Shown: positions 33,060-44,521, counted from the stretch's first letter. The stretch is DNA of 50,310 bases from Brenneria alni (GCF_003666245.1 NZ_MJLZ01000033.1:1-50310); one strand, 5' to 3'. Notes: a model not told the origin generated them from the letters alone. Numbers and translations are program-made.

Positions 33060-33662
33060 GCTGTGCCTCCACCGTTAATTCACACAAGAAATCAGCCTGA
33101 AATGATATCAAACCCTGAGCGAATTGATAGTCGTTCTCATTATTATTTACATGCCAAAAAGCATTTTTTCGTCATATCTATACAAAGGAGGTGTGGGCGG
33201 TTGAGCCTTTCTCACAACACAAAAGACAGGATCTCTTTAGCTCGGGAATTTTCAATTTCAACAAGGCGTACATTGATAGTCGACACTAATCGATTCGGTA
33301 TGATCATGTTGGTTAGGTATATTCCGGCCATTTCATTATGGCTACCCAAATTAGGGTGCGCGCACCGGTTAACGGCCATCAAGAAATATGGTTTATTGAC
33401 AATGAAAAAACTTCCTGTTTACCGGTAACGTCGGGTATCGGTAGCGGGTTGTCAGCGAGAATGTTTTGGCAAGGGAGCAACCGCAGTGAATGTCAGATAT
33501 ATTATCATATTAAAAATTATGCAGATAATATCTGCTCATAAATAAAAATATCAGATAATAATACTTTTTTATTATTAGCACACTAATGTTTATTGGGATT
33601 TTTCCTAATAAACATTAACATCAGCCTCTCCATTCCTCTATGATGACCAAAAGAGTTGTTTG
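33060..33662. other. 603-base intergenic region with a Fur-like box
   Basis: This region separates divergent exbB and the hydrolase gene. GATAGTCGTTCTCATTATT (33126-33144) resembles the 19-bp Fur box and lies where the exbB promoter should be. The rest becomes increasingly AT-rich toward 33640. A 67-codon frame at 33338-33541 has no ribosome binding site and no recognisable similarity, and I do not call it. Nothing else is identified. Confidence 0.6.
33126..33144. promoter_or_regulatory. Fur-box-like site upstream of exbB
   Basis: On the minus strand it reads AATAATGAGAACGACTATC and matches the classical Fur box at about 12 of 19 positions, including the GATA and CATTAT arms. Its position 66-85 bases upstream of exbB fits an iron-repressed promoter. 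Confidence 0.6.
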
Positions 33663-34739
33663 ATGGCTAACCATATAGTATCAGGGCTAGTGGGCGCATC
33701 CCTGTTAGTGCTATCAGCATTAACGCACGCACAAGCTAATTTCCCCTCCCCCCAGGAAGGTGACTGGACTGCTCCCGAGTTCACATTTAATAATGGTGAA
33801 AAACTGAAAGATCTGCGTATTCACTATTATACGATTGGTGATCGAAACAAACCTGCCGTTTTATTATTACACGGAACCAATCAGCCGATTAAAGCGCTAT
33901 TAGCGAATGGTTTTGGCGGACAACTTTTTGGCGCTGGGCAGGCATTAGACAGTAATAAATATTTCATCATTATGCCGGAAAGTATCGGCTCTGGAAAATC
34001 ATCCAAACCCTCTGATGGATTGCGAATGAAATTCCCTCAGTATGATTATTACGATATGGTACAAGCGCAATATCGTTTGTTAAAAGAGGGATTGGGTATT
34101 AACCATCTGCGTCTGGTTATGGGTTACTCCATGGGCGGGATGCAAACCTGGATATGGGGTGAGAAATATCCGGACATGATGGACGCCCTGGTGCCGATGG
34201 CCTCACAGCCAAATGAGTTGTCTGGCCGCAACTGGATGATGCGGCGTATGCTGATTGAATCCATCAAGCATGACCCTGCCTGGAATAACGGTAATTACAC
34301 ACAACAGCCGCCCACGCTAAAAACCGCAAGCATTATGTTCAGTATTGCCACCACCGGCGGCACATTAGCCTACCAGCACAAAGCACCGACCCGCGCTCTG
34401 GCAGACAAACTGGTGGATGAACGTTTGGCGGCACCATTAACCAGTGATGCCAATGACTTTATTTATATCTGGGGATCGTCTGCCAATTACAATACCGCGC
34501 CGGAATTAGGCCAAATTAAAGTACCGATATTAGTTATTAATTCCACGGATGATGAACGTAATCCTGTTGAAACAGGAATACTGGATGGTGATCTGAAAAA
34601 AATAAAACAGGCCGAATTGTTTCTGATTCCTGGCAGTAAGGAAACCAGCGGTCATGGCACGATGATGTCAGCAAAGTTTTATAAAGATAAGCTGAAAGAT
34701 TTTTTAGAAAAAACCCAATCTTATAAAGACACTAAATAA
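33663..34739 (+). CDS. Exported alpha/beta hydrolase, homoserine O-acetyltransferase-like
   Basis: This 358-residue protein has a clear signal peptide (residues 1-25, ending THAQA), so it should act in the periplasm or outside. The alpha/beta-hydrolase fold shows the nucleophile elbow GYSMGG with Ser156, then Asp296/Asp297 in NSTDDERNP and His331 in TSGHGTMM, completing a catalytic triad. The arrangement is closest to the MetX-type homoserine acetyltransferase family, but true MetX is cytoplasmic, so the export signal argues for hydrolysis of another ester or amide. The substrate is not known. The ATG at 33663 is preceded by only a weak AAGAG. It stands alone, 160 bases before the chemoreceptor gene. 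Confidence 0.8.
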   Translation: MANHIVSGLVGASLLVLSALTHAQANFPSPQEGDWTAPEFTFNNGEKLKDLRIHYYTIGDRNKPAVLLLHGTNQPIKALLANGFGGQLFGAGQALDSNKYFIIMPESIGSGKSSKPSDGLRMKFPQYDYYDMVQAQYRLLKEGLGINHLRLVMGYSMGGMQTWIWGEKYPDMMDALVPMASQPNELSGRNWMMRRMLIESIKHDPAWNNGNYTQQPPTLKTASIMFSIATTGGTLAYQHKAPTRALADKLVDERLAAPLTSDANDFIYIWGSSANYNTAPELGQIKVPILVINSTDDERNPVETGILDGDLKKIKQAELFLIPGSKETSGHGTMMSAKFYKDKLKDFLEKTQSYKDTK

Positions 34740-34748
34740 TCAGTACTG

Positions 34749-34777
34749 GCCGGTATAAAAGTGCGCTTTTTACCGGT
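34749..34777 (+). terminator. Stem-loop after the exported hydrolase gene
   Basis: GCCGGTA (34749-34755) pairs with TACCGGT (34771-34777) apart from the outermost pair, extended by an inner AAAA/TTTT pairing around GTGCGC. There is no T run behind it, so termination is uncertain. Confidence 0.45.
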
Positions 34778-34900
34778 CATCATCCTCATGGTATGTCCTT
34801 ATTTTATTTTTATTACGGTTTAACGCATGAACAACTGCATGACTCCAGCAGGAGCCGGTGTTCATCAGTCCTCATTTTTATCAGGCTACAGGGATAATTT

Positions 34901-36520
34901 ATGTTTCGTAAGATAAAGATTCGTACTGCACTCAGCATTATGGTTTTTTCGTTAACAGCGCTATTACTTTTCGTTGGTGTTTTGGGGTTGGTGGCCGTTC
35001 AGTCAGGAAATAAATCATTTGCCCACGTCGATAAAGCCGTACTGCCAGGATTAGTGGCGTTGAATGAAAGTTCCGAATTATTGCTGCGCGCCCGGTTGGA
35101 TTTACGCCTGTATGAGTCGCTGGTAGGAAAAGGCGATACCGAAACGGCTAAGGTGGCACTGGGACGCGCCAAAGATAAAATTAATGGCGCCGATGGGAAA
35201 TGGCAGGAATACCTGAAATATCCGCAGTCCGAGCCGGAAAAAGTGATTTCGGCTGATATGGCTGAGAAACGCGATACCCTGATGAGAACGTTTATTGAGC
35301 CAGCTTTAGCGGCGCTTGAAGCCGGGAATCTGGATGAGTATCGCCAGCGGGCGGGAAAATCCACGGTACTCTACTCCGCGTTTGATAAATCGACCAAAGC
35401 GCTGGTGGCCTTCAAACAGCAGAGCATTGATGACGCCTATGCTGATTCTAATAACCGGGTTATACGCATGCAAGCCATCTTGTATAGCGCCATCGTCTGC
35501 GCCTTGCTGCTGGCGGCGCTGACCTGGTTCATTATGACTAGTCTGGTGGTGAAACCACTGAATCAGGCTATCTCGGTTTTTGATCGTATTGCCGAAGGCG
35601 ACCTGCGAGCCGACCTTGATATCAAAGGAAAAAATGAAATTGCCCAACTGTTTGCATCGGTACTGCGTATGCGAGACGGGCTGAAAAACATGGTGCTGGT
35701 GGTGCGAAACGGAACGGACGCCATCACTGTCGGAGTAGAAGAGATTGCATCGGGTAACATCGATCTCTCCAGCCGCACAGAGCAACAGGCTGCCTCGCTG
35801 GATGAAACCGCATCAAGCATGGAACAGATCCTGGCGACGGTGAGAAATAACGAAGATAACACGCGTAAAGCCAACGATCTGGCACAGCAGGCTTCTGATT
35901 CAGCGTCCCGCGGCGGTAATGTCGTATCAGAAGTGGTCGATACCATGCGCTCGATTAAGCACAGCTCCGCCAAGATTTCGGACATCGTTGGGGTTATTGA
36001 CGGCATTGCTTTCCAGACCAATCTGCTGGCGCTGAACGCGGCGGTGGAGTCTGCCCGTGCCGGTCAGTACGGTAAAGGGTTTGCTGTGGTGTCCGCTGAA
36101 GTAAGAACATTAGCCCAGCGTAGCGCCACGGCAGCGAAAGAGATTGGCGCGATGATCGACGATTCTCTCAGCCGCATTGAAAAAGGCGCCGGGCTGGTTG
36201 AACTGGCGGGCAAAACCATGGATGAAGTATTGATGGACGTGAAAAAAGTGGTGGATATCATGGATGAGATCATGCTGGCCTCAAGTGAGCAGAGCCGGGG
36301 TATCTCGCAAATCAATATCGCCATCAATCAAATGGACACTGTGACCCAACAGAATGCGTCGCTGGTAGCGGAAGTAGCGACATCGGCCGGTTCCCTGCAA
36401 GCGCAGGTAGTCAACCTGCAGCAATCTGTGTCCCGCTTTCAGATTGAGAGAGAGAGGATGGAAATAGAAAGCAATATGTCAGGATTGCGGCAGAATATCG
36501 CGCTGCTGGATGCCCGCTAA
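34901..36520 (+). CDS. Methyl-accepting chemotaxis protein
   Basis: This 539-residue chemoreceptor has a first membrane span (about 10-33), a periplasmic four-helix-bundle sensor of the Tar type (about 34-190), a second span (about 191-213), a HAMP domain (about 214-266) and a cytoplasmic signalling hairpin. The hairpin tip carries the highly conserved DGIAFQTNLLALNAAVESAR, followed by GKGFAVVSAEVRTLAQRSA. The C-terminus ends LLDAR and lacks the NWETF pentapeptide that recruits CheR/CheB in major receptors. The ligand is unknown. Confidence 0.92.
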   Translation: MFRKIKIRTALSIMVFSLTALLLFVGVLGLVAVQSGNKSFAHVDKAVLPGLVALNESSELLLRARLDLRLYESLVGKGDTETAKVALGRAKDKINGADGKWQEYLKYPQSEPEKVISADMAEKRDTLMRTFIEPALAALEAGNLDEYRQRAGKSTVLYSAFDKSTKALVAFKQQSIDDAYADSNNRVIRMQAILYSAIVCALLLAALTWFIMTSLVVKPLNQAISVFDRIAEGDLRADLDIKGKNEIAQLFASVLRMRDGLKNMVLVVRNGTDAITVGVEEIASGNIDLSSRTEQQAASLDETASSMEQILATVRNNEDNTRKANDLAQQASDSASRGGNVVSEVVDTMRSIKHSSAKISDIVGVIDGIAFQTNLLALNAAVESARAGQYGKGFAVVSAEVRTLAQRSATAAKEIGAMIDDSLSRIEKGAGLVELAGKTMDEVLMDVKKVVDIMDEIMLASSEQSRGISQINIAINQMDTVTQQNASLVAEVATSAGSLQAQVVNLQQSVSRFQIERERMEIESNMSGLRQNIALLDAR

Positions 36521-36570
36521 GTCTTTCCCTTGATGCCACAACGTGACAGCGGCTATAAGTGAAAAAGAAA

Positions 36571-36596
36571 GCCCCGTGAAAACGGGGCAATATTTT
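36571..36596. terminator. Terminator between chemoreceptor and valS
   Basis: GCCCCGT (36571-36577) and ACGGGGC (36582-36588) pair around a GAAA tetraloop, followed by AATATTTTT on the plus strand. Upstream A residues give a T run on the minus strand too, so it may serve both convergent genes. Confidence 0.82.
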
Positions 36597-36626
36597 TGTC
36601 GTTAACTCGACGGCATTAGCGTGGTA

Positions 36627-39482
36627 TTACAGCGCGGCGATGGTAGCCTGCTGCTCCAGCAATTTCGCTTTTACTACTGCATAACCATCAAGTTTTTCAC
36701 GCTCTTTGGCGACCACCGCTTCTGGAGCGCGAGCCACAAAACCTTCGTTGGACAGCTTGCTTTCGATGCGGCCAATTTCAGCGTCAATTCTGATCACTTC
36801 TTTTGCCAGACGATCCAACTCGGCGTCTTTATCAATCAAGCCAGCCATTGGGATCAGCAGTTCCGCACCGTCTATCAATCTGGTAACGGATATCGGGCCT
36901 TTATCACCTGCCGGCATCAATGTAATGCTTTCCAGACGAGCCAGCGTCTGAATAAAACTGCGGTTCTCTTCTATACGACGCACTGCCTCAGCGCTGGCAT
37001 CACGTAGCAACACATCCAGCGGTTTACCCGGCGCGATATTCATTTCCGCCCGGATATTACGCACGGCAATAATCGCCTGTTTGATCCATTCCAGATCGTT
37101 CAGCGCCTGCGTATCCTCCTGCGCCGCATTGAAGGCCGGGAAGGGTTGCAGCATGATGGTATCGTCTTTAATGCCTTTCAGCACTTTCACACGTTGCCAG
37201 ATGGTTTCCGTGATAAACGGAATGATCGGATGTGCAAGACGCAGCAGCGCTTCCAGCACCTCGACCAGCGTATGACGGGTGCCGCGCAGCCCGGCTTCCG
37301 TTCCGCCATTCATCACCGGCTTCGCCAGTTCCAGATACCAGTCGCAGAACTGGTTCCAGGTGAACTCATACAGAATATTGGCGGCGATGTCGAAACGATA
37401 GTTATCCAGCGCGTCACGGTAGGCTTTCACCGTGCGGTTGAACTCCGCCAGGATCCAGCGGTCAGCCAGCGACAGCACTTTTTCGCCGCCGCCAAAACCG
37501 CAATCATGCCCTTCGGTATTCATCAGCACAAAACGGCTGGCGTTCCACAGCTTGTTACAGAAGTTGCGATAACCTTCCAGGCGTTTCATATCCCAGTTGA
37601 TGTCACGACCGGTCGAGGCCAGCGCCGCCAGTGTAAAGCGCAAAGCATCCGTTCCGTGCGGTTCGATGCCGTTCGGAAATTGCTTCTCGGTGCGCTTGCG
37701 GATTTTCTCCGCCAGTTGCGGCTGCATCATGTTGCCGGTGCGTTTTTCCAGCAGGGCTTCCAGCGAAATCCCATCCACCATATCCAGAGGGTCAATCACA
37801 TTCCCTTTGGATTTGGACATTTTCTGGCCTTCCTCATCACGGATCAGCCCTGTCATGTAAACGGTATGGAACGGAACCTGCGGTTTGCCGTTTTCATCTT
37901 TGATGAAGTGCATAGTCAGCATGATCATGCGGGCAATCCAGAAGAAGATGATGTCAAAGCCGCTGACCATCACGCTGCTGGGGTGGAACGCTTTCAGTTC
38001 CGGCGTCTGTTCCGGCCAACCCAGCGTGGAGAAGGTCCACAGGCCGGAAGAGAACCAGGTATCCAGCACGTCTTCATCCTGATTCAGCACCGCCTCATCA
38101 GACAGGTTATTTTCGCGGCGCACTTCTGCTTCGTCACGGCCAACATAAACGTTGCCATCGGCATCGTACCAGGCCGGAATACGGTGGCCCCACCACAGCT
38201 GGCGGGAGATGCACCAGTCCTGAATGTCGCGCATCCAACTGAAATACATATTTTCGTATTGCTTCGGTACGAACTGGATTTCACCCTGCTCCACCGCTTC
38301 AATCGCCACTTTTGCCAGCGGCGCAGAGCGCACATACCATTGGTCGGTAAGCATCGGTTCGATAACCACGCCGCCGCGATCGCCATAAGGAATGGTCAGA
38401 TCGTGTGCTTTAACTTCCTCCAACAACCCCAGTTCATCAAACGCCGCCACCACGGCTTTACGCGCGGCAAAACGCTCAAGACCACGGAACGGCGCCGGAA
38501 TTTCACCACTGAATGCACTACTGGCTTCACCGTTGGTGTCAAAAACCTCGGCTTCCTGACGGATATCACCATCAAACGTCAGAATGTTAATCATTGACAG
38601 GCTGTGGCGTTTACCAACTTCGTAGTCGTTAAAATCGTGTGCCGGCGTGATTTTCACACAACCGGTGCCTTTTGCCATATCGGCATGTTCGTCACCGACG
38701 ATCTTAATACGACGGCCAACCAACGGCAGGATCACGTCCTTACCAATCAGATCCTTATAACGCGGATCTTCCGGGTTCACCGCCACGCCGGTATCACCCA
38801 GCACGGTTTCGGGGCGGGTGGTGGCGACAACCAGATAATCTTTGCCTTCAGCGGTTTTGACGCCGTCGGCCAGCGCATAGCGCAGGTACCACATGGAACC
38901 TTTTGACTCGCGGTTTTCCACTTCGATATCGGAAATGGCGGTGCGCAGTTTCGGGTCCCAGTTCACCAGACGTTTGCCGCGGTAAAGCAGGTCTTCTTTA
39001 TAGAGACGGACAAACACTTCTTTCACCGCGTTGGACAGGCCCTCATCCATAGTGAAACGCTCGCGGCCCCAATCGACGGAATTCCCCAGGCGGCGCATCT
39101 GACGGGTAATGGTGCCGCCAGATTCGGCTTTCCACTGCCAGATTTTATCAATAAACCCTTCCCGACCGTAATCATGGCGGGTTTTATCTTCTTCCGCCGC
39201 AATCTTCCGTTCCACCACCATTTGAGTGGCGATACCGGCATGGTCGGTGCCTGCTTGCCATAGCGTGTTTTTCCCCTGCATACGCTGATAGCGGATCAGT
39301 GTATCCATGATGGTTTGCTGGAAAGCATGACCCATATGCAAGCTGCCGGTGACGTTGGGCGGCGGGATCATGATGCTGAAACTTTCTTTACTCGTATCGC
39401 CGTTCGGCTTGAAATAGCCTTGTTCTTCCCAGTGCTCATAGAGCGGCTGCTCGATATCTTGCGGGTTATATTTCGTTTCCAT
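36627..39482 (-). CDS. valS: Valyl-tRNA synthetase
   Basis: The product has 951 residues from the ATG at 39482, as in E. coli; an upstream ATG at 39491 is possible but adds three unconserved residues. It has the class I signatures HMGH (residues 49-52) and KMSKSKGN (about 554-561), a CP1 editing domain that clears Thr-tRNA(Val), an anticodon-binding domain, and a C-terminal coiled coil (about 885-951). The order pepA-holC-valS on the minus strand is conserved in enterobacteria; valS begins 12 bases after holC. Confidence 0.97.
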   Translation of the reverse strand: METKYNPQDIEQPLYEHWEEQGYFKPNGDTSKESFSIMIPPPNVTGSLHMGHAFQQTIMDTLIRYQRMQGKNTLWQAGTDHAGIATQMVVERKIAAEEDKTRHDYGREGFIDKIWQWKAESGGTITRQMRRLGNSVDWGRERFTMDEGLSNAVKEVFVRLYKEDLLYRGKRLVNWDPKLRTAISDIEVENRESKGSMWYLRYALADGVKTAEGKDYLVVATTRPETVLGDTGVAVNPEDPRYKDLIGKDVILPLVGRRIKIVGDEHADMAKGTGCVKITPAHDFNDYEVGKRHSLSMINILTFDGDIRQEAEVFDTNGEASSAFSGEIPAPFRGLERFAARKAVVAAFDELGLLEEVKAHDLTIPYGDRGGVVIEPMLTDQWYVRSAPLAKVAIEAVEQGEIQFVPKQYENMYFSWMRDIQDWCISRQLWWGHRIPAWYDADGNVYVGRDEAEVRRENNLSDEAVLNQDEDVLDTWFSSGLWTFSTLGWPEQTPELKAFHPSSVMVSGFDIIFFWIARMIMLTMHFIKDENGKPQVPFHTVYMTGLIRDEEGQKMSKSKGNVIDPLDMVDGISLEALLEKRTGNMMQPQLAEKIRKRTEKQFPNGIEPHGTDALRFTLAALASTGRDINWDMKRLEGYRNFCNKLWNASRFVLMNTEGHDCGFGGGEKVLSLADRWILAEFNRTVKAYRDALDNYRFDIAANILYEFTWNQFCDWYLELAKPVMNGGTEAGLRGTRHTLVEVLEALLRLAHPIIPFITETIWQRVKVLKGIKDDTIMLQPFPAFNAAQEDTQALNDLEWIKQAIIAVRNIRAEMNIAPGKPLDVLLRDASAEAVRRIEENRSFIQTLARLESITLMPAGDKGPISVTRLIDGAELLIPMAGLIDKDAELDRLAKEVIRIDAEIGRIESKLSNEGFVARAPEAVVAKEREKLDGYAVVKAKLLEQQATIAAL

Positions 39483-39494
39483 TATGCTCAAAAT

Positions 39495-39944
39495 TCATTG
39501 GGTTGGCGGCTTGGCCGTCGTCAATTGGAAGCCGACGCTGCGATAGGCTTTATAGCGGTCGCGCGCCAACTGTTTCAGGGATTCTTCGTAAGGGACAAAG
39601 TCTATCACTTCATGGAAAGCGGTGGCAAAATCTGCGAAATGCGGCAACAGACTGATAAGCAGATCCCGTGGGGCATTTCCCCGCCGTTCGGGCCAGGCCA
39701 GTTCGACCGGTGCGCCCTGACGCGGCCCTTCTCCTGCCAGATTATGCGGGACAAACGAATGGGGATCGCGTTGCCACAGCGCTTCATCCAGCCGTATAGC
39801 CTGCTGCTCGTCCTCACAGGCAATTAATACGCGCTTTCCCGCACGCCAACGTTCTGCCGCCAGTGAACATGCCAATACTTCAAAGGCACTGAGTTCACCG
39901 CTTTTGCCATCGTGTTCGAGAAGATAGAACGTTGCGTTTTTCAT
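39495..39944 (-). CDS. holC: DNA polymerase III chi subunit
   Basis: This 149-residue clamp-loader accessory protein (147 in E. coli) contains RVLIACEDEQQAIRLDEALW, SFVPHNLAGEGP and the C-terminal FVPYEESLKQLARDRYKAYR. Chi binds psi and single-stranded-DNA-binding protein at the fork. It sits between pepA and valS, as in E. coli. Confidence 0.96.
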   Translation of the reverse strand: MKNATFYLLEHDGKSGELSAFEVLACSLAAERWRAGKRVLIACEDEQQAIRLDEALWQRDPHSFVPHNLAGEGPRQGAPVELAWPERRGNAPRDLLISLLPHFADFATAFHEVIDFVPYEESLKQLARDRYKAYRSVGFQLTTAKPPTQ

Positions 39945-39960
39945 TGTTTACACTATTGAT

Positions 39961-39980
39961 AAAGGCCGGAAATTCCGGCC
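39961..39980 (-). terminator. Hairpin between pepA and holC
   Basis: GGCCGG (39964-39969) pairs with CCGGCC (39975-39980) around AAATT. Read on the minus strand the stem is followed by TTTAT, a short T run, so partial termination after pepA is plausible. Confidence 0.55.
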
Positions 39981-40023
39981 CGGTATGACGGGTTTATTCA
40001 GTACTGCGCCCGACAGATTACCA

Positions 40024-41550
<1,527 letters not shown>

Positions 41551-41818
41551 TTAAAGACAAAGGCGGGATCAACGGCTAGAATGTGACACTCCGTAATACT
41601 TTCCCGCCGTTGCGTTAACATCACCTGTGTTAATCTTAACGACGTAACGAATCTGCTTCGATGAGTATAAGCAGGTTCTGATACAACAGCCTAAACACAG
41701 TATGTTGTAATACCGTTTTTAGCTATGAAGGTTGCCACAGATGAGTATAAATGGCGTGTTAGCGAAGAAACTATCGGCTTTCCTGCAAAAAGACAAGTTT
41801 TCACAGGCGTAATTAAGC

Positions 41819-42919
41819 GTGATTATCATTCGATATCTGGTACGGGAAACATTTAAAAGCCAATTGGCCATCCTTTTCATTCTGCTACTGATTTTCTTTT
41901 GCCAGAAATTAGTGCGGATACTGGGTGCCGCCGTTGATGGCGAAATCCCGACAAATTTAGTTATCTCCCTGTTGGGATTAGGGGTGCCAGAGATGGCGCA
42001 GCTTATTCTGCCATTAAGTTTGTTTCTTGGATTATTGATGACGTTTGGCCGCCTGTATGCTGAAAGCGAGATCACGGTGATGCACGCCTGCGGGCTGGGA
42101 AAACGCGTGTTGTTAAAAGCGGCGCTGGTGCTGGCACTGCTGACAGCCGTGATAGCAGCGATAAATGTGCTGTGGGTAAGCCCCTGGTCTTCACGACATC
42201 AGGACATGGTGCTGGCAGAGGCGAAGGCCAATCCCGGCATGGCCACACTGGTGGAAGGCCAATTTCAGTCGGCCCAGGGCGGCAGTTCCGTACTGTTTGT
42301 CGGTAATGTCAAAGGTCAGGAGTTTGAACACGTTTTTCTGGCGCAGTTAAGGCCCAGCGGTAACGCACGGCCTTCTGTGGTGGTGGCCGATCGCGGACAT
42401 GTAACCCAGAGCAGCGATGGTACGCAGGTCGTGACGCTCGATAACGGTTCCCGCTATGAAGGAACCGCGCTATTACGTGATTTCCGTATTACGGACTTCA
42501 CTAACTATCAGGCTGTAATCGGACACCAGACAGTGACGCTCGATAATAGCGACGTACAGCAGATGAGTATGTCAATGCTGTGGCGCTCAAATGAAAATGA
42601 TGCGAGGGCCGAGTTCCACTGGCGTCTGACGCTGATCGTATCCGTATTAATCATGGCGTTGATGGTGGTGCCGTTGAGCGCGGTCAACCCACGGCAGGGG
42701 CGTGTTCTGAGTATGCTGCCAGCCATGCTGCTGTACCTGATTTTCTTCCTGCTGCAAAGCTCACTGCGCTCCAACGCCAGTAAAGGGAAAATAGATCCGA
42801 TGATATGGATATGGCTGACGAATCTGGTGTATTTCGGCATTGCGATTGCGCTTAACCTGTGGGACAGCGTACCTGTACGCCGGGTTCGAGCCCGCCTTAA
42901 ATTACAAGGAGCGGCCTGA
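41819..42919 (+). CDS. lptF: LPS export ABC transporter permease LptF
   Basis: This 366-residue inner-membrane protein is the E. coli length. The start is a GTG at 41819 (VIIRYLVRETFKSQ, read as MIII). It has membrane spans at about 10-35, 55-80 and 100-120, a periplasmic jellyroll domain (about 130-265), and three more C-terminal spans. With LptG and the ATPase LptB it extracts lipopolysaccharide and hands it to LptC. Its TGA overlaps the lptG ATG. Confidence 0.96.
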   Translation: MIIIRYLVRETFKSQLAILFILLLIFFCQKLVRILGAAVDGEIPTNLVISLLGLGVPEMAQLILPLSLFLGLLMTFGRLYAESEITVMHACGLGKRVLLKAALVLALLTAVIAAINVLWVSPWSSRHQDMVLAEAKANPGMATLVEGQFQSAQGGSSVLFVGNVKGQEFEHVFLAQLRPSGNARPSVVVADRGHVTQSSDGTQVVTLDNGSRYEGTALLRDFRITDFTNYQAVIGHQTVTLDNSDVQQMSMSMLWRSNENDARAEFHWRLTLIVSVLIMALMVVPLSAVNPRQGRVLSMLPAMLLYLIFFLLQSSLRSNASKGKIDPMIWIWLTNLVYFGIAIALNLWDSVPVRRVRARLKLQGAA

Positions 42920-43989
42920 TGTTTGGCGTATTAGACCGCTATATCGGCAAAACTATTCTCAATACCATCATGATGACCTTATTCATGCTGGTATCCCTGT
43001 CCGGCATTATCAAATTTGTCGATCAGTTACGTAAGGTTGGACAAGGCAACTATTCGGCATTTGGAGCCGGGCTTTATACGCTGCTTAGTGTGCCGAAAGA
43101 TATTGAAATCTTCTTTCCAATGGCAGCACTGCTCGGTGCGTTGCTGGGCCTCGGCACGCTGGCCACCCGCAGTGAGCTGGTGGTAATGCAGGCGGCGGGA
43201 TTTACCCGCCTGCAAATCGCGTCTGCCGTCATGAAAACGGCCATTCCAATGGTATTGCTTACCATGGCAATAGGCGAATGGATATCACCACAGGGCGAGC
43301 AGATGGCGCGTAACTACCGTTCGCAGATGATGTACGGCGGTTCGATGCTCTCCACTCAGAATGGGCTGTGGGCAAAAGATGGCAATGATTTCATTTATAT
43401 TGAGCGTGTTGTAGGTGACAGCGAACTTTCCGGCGTCAATATTTACCATTTCGACAAGCAAAACAAACTGCTGTCTGTTCGCTATGCGGCCTCCGCGTCT
43501 TTCGATAATGGCGTGTGGAAACTCACCCAGGTTGATGAGTCTGACCTGAGTGATGGAAAACAGATTGGCGGCAGCCAGACACTGAGCGGTGAGTGGAAAA
43601 CCAACCTGACGCCCGATAAACTGGGCGTGGTTGCACTGGAGCCAGACTCGCTTTCCATCCGTGGGCTACGCAACTATGCTGATTACCTCAAGCAGAGTGG
43701 GCAGGAATCAAGCCGTTATCAGTTGAATATGTGGAGCAAGATATTTTCGCCGATATCCGTCGCGGTGATGATGTTGATGGCGTTATCCTTCATTTTTGGC
43801 CCGCTGCGTAGCGTGTCCGCAGGATCCCGTATTGTCATTGGTATCAGTTTCGGCTTCTTGTTCTACCTGTTGAATGAAATTTTCCGGCCACTAAGCTTGG
43901 TATACGGTATTCCCCCGATACTGGGCGCCATATTACCGAGTGCAGTATTCCTGATAATCAGTGTGGCGCTGCTGCTGAAGCGTCGTTAA
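42919..43989 (+). CDS. lptG: LPS export ABC transporter permease LptG
   Basis: This 356-residue partner of LptF has the same architecture: N-terminal spans, a periplasmic jellyroll (about 135-265) and C-terminal spans. It begins MFGVLDRYIGKTILNTI, the family N-terminus. The TGATG overlap with lptF indicates translational coupling and equal stoichiometry. A strong terminator follows. Confidence 0.96.
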   Translation: MFGVLDRYIGKTILNTIMMTLFMLVSLSGIIKFVDQLRKVGQGNYSAFGAGLYTLLSVPKDIEIFFPMAALLGALLGLGTLATRSELVVMQAAGFTRLQIASAVMKTAIPMVLLTMAIGEWISPQGEQMARNYRSQMMYGGSMLSTQNGLWAKDGNDFIYIERVVGDSELSGVNIYHFDKQNKLLSVRYAASASFDNGVWKLTQVDESDLSDGKQIGGSQTLSGEWKTNLTPDKLGVVALEPDSLSIRGLRNYADYLKQSGQESSRYQLNMWSKIFSPISVAVMMLMALSFIFGPLRSVSAGSRIVIGISFGFLFYLLNEIFRPLSLVYGIPPILGAILPSAVFLIISVALLLKRR

Positions 43990-44005
43990 ACAGAACTGAA
44001 TAGGC

Positions 44006-44041
44006 AAAAGGCGCCGGTCGGCAACCGCTCGGCGCCTTTTT
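44006..44041 (+). terminator. Rho-independent terminator of lptFG
   Basis: AAAAGGCGCCG (44006-44016) pairs perfectly with CGGCGCCTTTT (44030-44040), ending in a five-T run. Confidence 0.9.
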
Positions 44042-44158
44042 GTTGACAGCTACTTTCAAACACAACGCTAAACGCCCCTCGCCCGCCCCCGAAAACGCGA
44101 TAACGCCTTGCCAAAGATGATTTTTTCAGCACTTAACCCAACCCCGGACGGATTAGAG

Positions 44159-44186
44159 TTGCGTGCGAGTAGGCAAACGGTATAAT
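44159..44186 (+). promoter_or_regulatory. tRNA-Leu promoter
   Basis: The -35 TTGCGT (44159-44164), a 16-base spacer and a perfect -10 TATAAT (44181-44186) are followed by a GC-rich discriminator (GCACCCG), typical of stringently controlled tRNA genes. Confidence 0.8.
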
Positions 44187-44214
44187 GCACCCGTTTTCCG
44201 CATACTACTTCAGT

Positions 44215-44299
44215 GCCGAAGTGGCGAAATCGGTAGACGCAGTTGATTCAAAATCAACCGCCTTCGGGTGTGCCGGTTCGAGTCCGGCCTTCGGCACCA
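44215..44299 (+). tRNA. leuX: tRNA-Leu (anticodon CAA)
   Basis: This 85-base gene has a seven-pair acceptor stem (GCCGAAG with CTTCGGC), a GTTGA/TCAAC anticodon stem with loop TTCAAAA, anticodon CAA at 44249-44251, a long variable arm as in all tRNA-Leu, a GGTTCGAGTCC T arm, and an encoded CCA end. It corresponds to E. coli leuX, a well-known integration site for pathogenicity islands; the integrase gene 220 bases downstream fits that use. Confidence 0.97.
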
Positions 44300-44313
44300 T
44301 CGTATGAAAATCA

Positions 44314-44338
44314 AGTCACCTCAGGGTGGCTTTTTTTA
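44314..44338 (+). terminator. Terminator after tRNA-Leu
   Basis: AAGTCACC (44314-44321) pairs with GGTGGCTT (44326-44333, one G-T wobble) around TCAG, followed by further T residues to 44338. Confidence 0.75.
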
Positions 44339-44460
44339 TGTCCATAATCGTCCACTGAATTCCATATCTATCTGTAAAATAACAATTTTAATTTCATTCC
44401 CCTCTCTGCGTTTTTGTCTATTTTATCCACACTGGTCTTTTTTCGTCCATTGACATCCAG

Positions 44461-44521
44461 ATAATTTGGGGGTCAAGATGAGGGTCAATTCACTTCGATT
44501 ATGAGTTGACCCCCAAATTAT
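44461..44521. repeat. 16-bp inverted repeat overlapping the integrase start codon
   Basis: ATAATTTGGGGGTCAA (44461-44476) and its exact complement TTGACCCCCAAATTAT (44506-44521) flank 29 bases. The word GGGTCAA occurs again at 44482-44488, giving two direct copies 12 bp apart and one inverted copy. The right arm runs into the ATG of the integrase (44520), which has no ribosome binding site. Confidence 0.88.

Noticed and set aside
33338-33541. 67-codon plus-strand frame in the exbB-hydrolase gap
   Set aside because: No ribosome binding site, no family resemblance, and coding character not distinct from the AT-rich surroundings.
37146-38597. 483-codon plus-strand open frame
   Set aside because: Antisense to valS, which matches valyl-tRNA synthetase over its whole length.
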